NCBI GenBank assembly: GCA_030562195.1
Contig: JAUJPP010000005.1
Location: forward strand, 14,380,826 to 14,444,825
Direction: 5' to 3'
Source: Nipponacmea schrenckii
Taxonomy: Eukaryota > Mollusca > Gastropoda > Lottiidae
Length of the DNA: 64,000 bases
The translations under genes were made by a program, and so were the position numbers. This document shows, in pieces, positions 60,394-64,000 of this stretch. Within the stretch, counting starts at the first letter, position 1. Each line of letters begins with the position of its first letter. Below the pieces are notes generated by a model. That model worked only from the letters and a program-made list of their open reading frames with translations, was not told where the DNA came from and did not search any database.

Positions 60394-61749
60394 TATACGT
60401 CCACATTATAATGTGGTCGTATATTGTCGTCACCCCTGTCGGTCCGTCCGTCCGTCCACAGTTGCTTGTGAACGCAATAGAGGCTATAGTTTTTGTCGGA
60501 TTTGAATGAAACTTGCTGTGATCATTTATATTGATGAGATCTCGGACAAGTTCGAAATTGGCAATTTTTCGATGAACGGTTTTTGAGTTATTGCACTTGA
60601 CTTAGTCAAAACGCGTCAAAATTGGCTTGTGAACGCGATAGAGACTACAGTTTTCATCGGATTTAAATGAAACTTTCTGTTATCATTAATATTGATGAGA
60701 TCTCGGACAAGTTCAGAATTGGCGATTTTTCAATGAACGGTTTTTTAGTTATTGCACTTGACTTAACCAAAACGCGTCAAAATTGGCTTGTGGACGCGAT
60801 AGAGGCTACAGTTTTCATCAGATTTGAATGAAATTTGGTGTTATCATTTATATTGATGAAATTTGGACAAGTTTGATCGTGATGATTTTTGGGGGAACGT
60901 TTTTTTAGTTATTGGCCTTCACTAAGTCAAATTGCGTCGAAATAGACTTGTGAACACGATAGAGACAACAGTTTTCATCTGATTGGAATGAAATTTGGTG
61001 TGATCATTGAAGTTGATGTCATCTTGGTCAAGTTCGAAATTGACATTTCGATATACTGCTTTTGAGTTATTGCACTTGATTTAGTCAAAACGCCTCAAAA
61101 TTGAAATCTTGGACAAGTTTGATGGGGACGATTTTTGGGTGAACGTTTTTTGAGTTATTGGCCTTGACTAAGTCAAATTGCCTCGAAATAAACTTGTGAA
61201 CACGATAGAGACAACAGTTTTCATCTGATTGGAATGAAATTTGGTGTGATCATTGAAGTTGATGTCATCTTGGTCAAGTTCGAAATTGACATTCGATATA
61301 CTGCTTTTGAGTTATTGCACTTGATTTAGTCAAAACGCCTCAAAATTGAAATCTTGGACAAGTTTGATGGGGACGATTTGTGGGTGAACGTTTTTTGAGT
61401 TATTGGCCTTGACTAAGTCAAATTGCCTCGAAATAAACTTGTGAACACGATAGAGACAACAGTTTTCATCTGATTGGAATGAAATTTGGTGTGATCATTG
61501 AAGTTGATGTCATCTTGGTCAAGTTCGAAATTGACATTTCGATATACTGTTTTGGAGTTATTGCACTTGACTTAGTCAAAACGCGGCTTGTGATTGCAAT
61601 AGACAATACAGTTTTCATCTGATTTTAATGAAATTTGGTGTGAACATTTATATTGACGAGCACTTGGATTAAACCTAAATAATCTTTTTGCCTGTGTTAA
61701 AAAAGAAAATATATTTTAAAGTGGGCGTATCTTGCTAGGCAACCACTTG
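60394..61749 (+). repeat. Pearl-like element, copy 4 (second subfamily, both ends present)
   Basis: Starts ATACGTCCACATTATAATGT, pairing with GTGGTCGTAT; then 'gtcggtccgtccgtccgtcc'; then core units of about 160 bp marked by 'gagttattgcacttga' or 'gttattggccttgac' (near 60587, 60748, 60908, 61066), then two copies of a 245-bp higher-order unit (cgcctcaaaattgaaatc at 61091 and 61336); ends 'gtgggcgtatcttgctaggc aaccacttg'. Core sequence differs from copies 1-3, but ends and layout are the same. Confidence 0.82.
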
Positions 61750-61829
61750 TTTGATGAGCCGTGGCCAAACCCGCCAATACTAATAAAATCTAGTAATTAA
61801 CTTTTTGTTGTTTTTCTTTTTTGTTTTTA

Positions 61830-62340
61830 AATTGGGTTATCTGAATTGAAGAAATTCTAGTGGGTTTGAGCCATGGTTTGAGCCGAACAGGCTACAGAAT
61901 GTTAATTTAAATCAAACGTCAGTCAAATTTGTTGACTTTAAATGAATGCATGGTATCTTTAACTTAAGACCTGCTTACGCACTTCACTGCTTACGTAAGC
62001 CGATCACTTAGTAACCCCAAAAGCAGTCATACTTTAACGACGGTATCACCAGCACTTTTAAAAACATCGTTGGGGTCGTAGTGGAGAAAGCTACTGGTAG
62101 AAAGAAGACTATTTTCATTACACTAAAATAATAATAAAAAAAAAAACACCACCACCCAATTTTTAAACATTCTCCCGCTTTCTTTCTTTTATTTTTCAGC
62201 ATGAATTGATCCAATTTGATAGAAGTTAGTACGTTGCCCTGAAAAACGTGAAGCCAAAGCGGTGATTTTAATTAGTAGATTAAAGTATTATCCTGGAGGA
62301 AAATGCTCGTGTTAAAGAATTTCATTACTGTCACGGCTGA
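61830..62340. other. No feature seen
   Basis: Spacer between the two duplicated blocks. A minus-strand open frame (62008-62214) over a poly-A and CACC-rich stretch is not supported as a gene. Confidence 0.5.
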
Positions 62341-62344
62341 TTTG

Positions 62345-62600
62345 ATGATGGCGTATAACGTATACTTAAAACAAAAATATGAAATTTTCTAATATTTTCA
62401 GAATTGACATTAGGCTTAGCCTAATTTATTAATTGTAGAATGTTTGTTACACAGGATTCGGCCTTTCTAATTTAATTATTGATATTTTAACTTATTATCT
62501 TGTTGAATTAATCTTTAACGAATTAATTTTTTGATGAGCCGTGGCCAATACTAATAAAAATCTAGTAATTCACTTTTTGTTTTTCTTTTTTGTTTCTTCA
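62345..62600 (+). repeat. Paralogous near-empty site of pearl-like copy 4
   Basis: Continues uninterrupted from 'cttgttgaattaat' to 'tttgatgagccgtggccaat', the two flanks that copy 4 separates. Minor differences include an extra 'ctttaacgaattaat' repeat at the junction. The flanking block is therefore duplicated, with and without the insertion. Confidence 0.75.
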
Positions 62601-62874
62601 GTCTCGGATAATTAACGAATAAAAATAACAATCAAATAAATCAAATCTATGTACCTTATGTATTTTGATTTTGTATAATATGAAATAAAACTATTATCCC
62701 CAGAGTCTTTATTAAATCTGTAAAGTGCCAAAACGTCCAAATGGTCTAACGAATAGACTCATAAAGTGAAAACCGGAAGGTCGAATTCAAGGTCGACATT
62801 AAAAATGTCGGCGGTTGACAAGAACCACAATATATAACAGCTTTACCCTTGTCCCGGGAAAACCAAATCAAAGG

Positions 62875-63012
62875 TTGGCGACTTGGCGACCTTGAAATCC
62901 GGCGAGTTGGCGAGGTGGATTTCAAAGTCGCCGGATTTCAAAGTCGCCAACTCGATAAGTCGCCAGCACGCCAAGTCGCGGTTCACAAATTGCCGCTATC
63001 GGCTACCATAGT
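62875..63012. mobile_element. Partial copy of the GTCGCCAACTCGACAA-rich TIR element
   Basis: Contains 'ttggcgacttggcgacc', 'gatttcaaagtcgccaactc' and ends 'ccgctatcggctacca', the right terminus of the 617-bp element at 45933-46549 (there 'ccgctatcggcttcca'). The left terminus is missing, so this is a truncated relative. Confidence 0.7.
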
Positions 63013-63440
63013 ATTTCCTTAGAAAGAAAGTGACGTAACGAACTTTTTATATCATTTATGTAGATTCCTCAATATTTTATTTGTTTCGCAAACCCAACTA
63101 ATGCTGTACATAGCCAAAATGCACCCAAGCCAGATTAGTCTGACAGGGGTTTTTTTGGAAAAAGTGGAGGATTTTTTTTTTGGAAATCCCCAATAGGTTT
63201 GTTTTAAACGGGTCTTGCTGGCAAAAAAGGTTTGAAATTGCCCTAAATGTATTTTTTTTTTAATTTATAAAAAGTTGAAATATTTAAAAAAAGGCCCAAT
63301 GGAAAATCAAGAAAACAATTTGAAAAAAACAATTTTTACATGTAGCACCTAAATCTATTTATATTTCTTTACATATATACCACAAGTCATTCACAAGTTT
63401 ACATGAATTAATTCTCTGATATTGCTTATTGTATTTTTAG

Positions 63441-63699
63441 GAAACACAACTAATTTTATGAACCACATACAGAATGCCCATGGAATTGATAGTCTAGATT
63501 CTTCTTCATCGACACTTAAGCCAGTAGTGCACTCGTCAATGAATGAGTATGTTAATGTTTCTACTTTTGGAAAGATAAGTCCAGAACGTCAGGAGAAGAT
63601 TGATGATGCCCTAGATAAGTTTATTGCTGGGAAAGTGGTCCCGATCAGCATTGTTGATAACACATTATTTAGAACTTTCATCAACCTGTTTGATCCGAG
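63441..63699 (+). CDS. hAT-type transposase or ZBED-like exon (partial)
   Basis: Bounded by acceptor TTTTTAG and donor CGAG|GTAAGG, open throughout in one frame. It starts GNTTNFMNHIQNAHGI, the second half of a BED-type zinc finger (L/M-x-x-H-x-x-x-x-H), then a Ser-rich spacer, then ISPERQEKIDDALDKFIAGK and PISIVDNTLFRTFINLFDPR, the conserved region ahead of the hAT transposase core. The exon with the finger's Cys pair was not found to the left, and the core would lie beyond the right edge. It may be a live gene or an intact transposon exon. Confidence 0.65.
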
Positions 63700-64000
63700 G
63701 TAAGGTGAAAATATGGAAAGGAAAACAATCTGAAAAATAAGCTTATAATTATAAAACAAGCTCAGTTTTTCCAACATTATTTTACATCGATGAATCTTAG
63801 CATTAGATATGAAATCTTTCGACTGTCCCCCGTGATTGTAAAGGAGTTTCCTATTAGTTTGGGGCTTAAAAAGAAAAAAGAATGAACCCTGAAACAAAAG
63901 GTTTTTACAATTAATTGATGAAAGTTAGAAAAAATTTAATTTTATTGCCTGGAAATTTAGACCTTTTGTGCCCCGTTTTGGGCACAATTTTTTAAGTATT

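Overview
The window is eukaryotic nuclear DNA from an AT-rich invertebrate genome, most likely a mollusc or another lophotrochozoan. The evidence is many short GT-AG exons separated by introns of 100 bp to 8 kb, a dense mix of metazoan transposon relics, repeats built like the molluscan 'pearl' elements (terminal hairpin, CCGT microsatellite, tandem core units of about 145-160 bp), and a 500-N assembly gap at 49024-49523. No prokaryotic-style genes are present. The species cannot be named from sequence alone. Domain names come from recognising motifs by eye, not from database searches. Left 35 kb (373-35088, minus strand): one very large secreted-protein gene. I placed 55 consecutive coding exons, with one extra duplicated copy of exon 14. 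They join in a single unbroken frame of 7,798 nt (about 2,599 residues) from a signal-peptide exon at 35088 to beyond the left edge of the window, so the C-terminus is missing. In protein order it encodes: a signal peptide; an N-terminal lipid-transfer (Vitellogenin_N-type) module; a charged helical region; a LECT2/M23 (LytM-like) domain; a low-complexity linker; and six complete copies plus the start of a seventh of a roughly 200-245-residue cysteine-containing unit that I do not recognise. Each unit is encoded by exon types A, C, a short exon, and B, with the same intron phases in every copy. This large lipid transfer protein (LLTP) + LECT2 + tandem-repeat combination is the main candidate for a poorly described system here. 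Its introns carry a pearl-like element, a minisatellite that looks derived from a splice donor, a SINE-like element and a 20-bp satellite. Intron 1 (8.1 kb) contains a 56-bp minisatellite of about 24 copies. Ten copies of a 69-bp satellite, each with a TGATAA motif, lie upstream of the start codon. Middle (36.4-49 kb): LINE fragments; a 43-bp-arm hairpin; a second pearl-like array; a possible two-exon acidic gene fragment; one arm of a large inverted repeat (42446-43936, with its partner at 52277-53505); a P-element-type transposase fragment; and a degraded transposon-derived gene (45709-48170). The candidate intron of that gene holds a 617-bp inverted-terminal-repeat element with an 8-bp target duplication. 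Right (49.5-64 kb): almost wholly mobile DNA. It includes a LINE 3' end, Penelope-like GIY-YIG fragments duplicated 3.6 kb apart, a truncated Ty3/Gypsy-type element with one 217-bp LTR, a tyrosine recombinase plus SGNH-hydrolase pseudogene fused in frame to a LINE 3' end, a TTG/TTTG microsatellite, a third pearl-like element with a near-empty paralogous site in the same window, and a hAT-transposase exon at the right edge. The left gene is the only convincing host gene; the rest reads as layered insertions.
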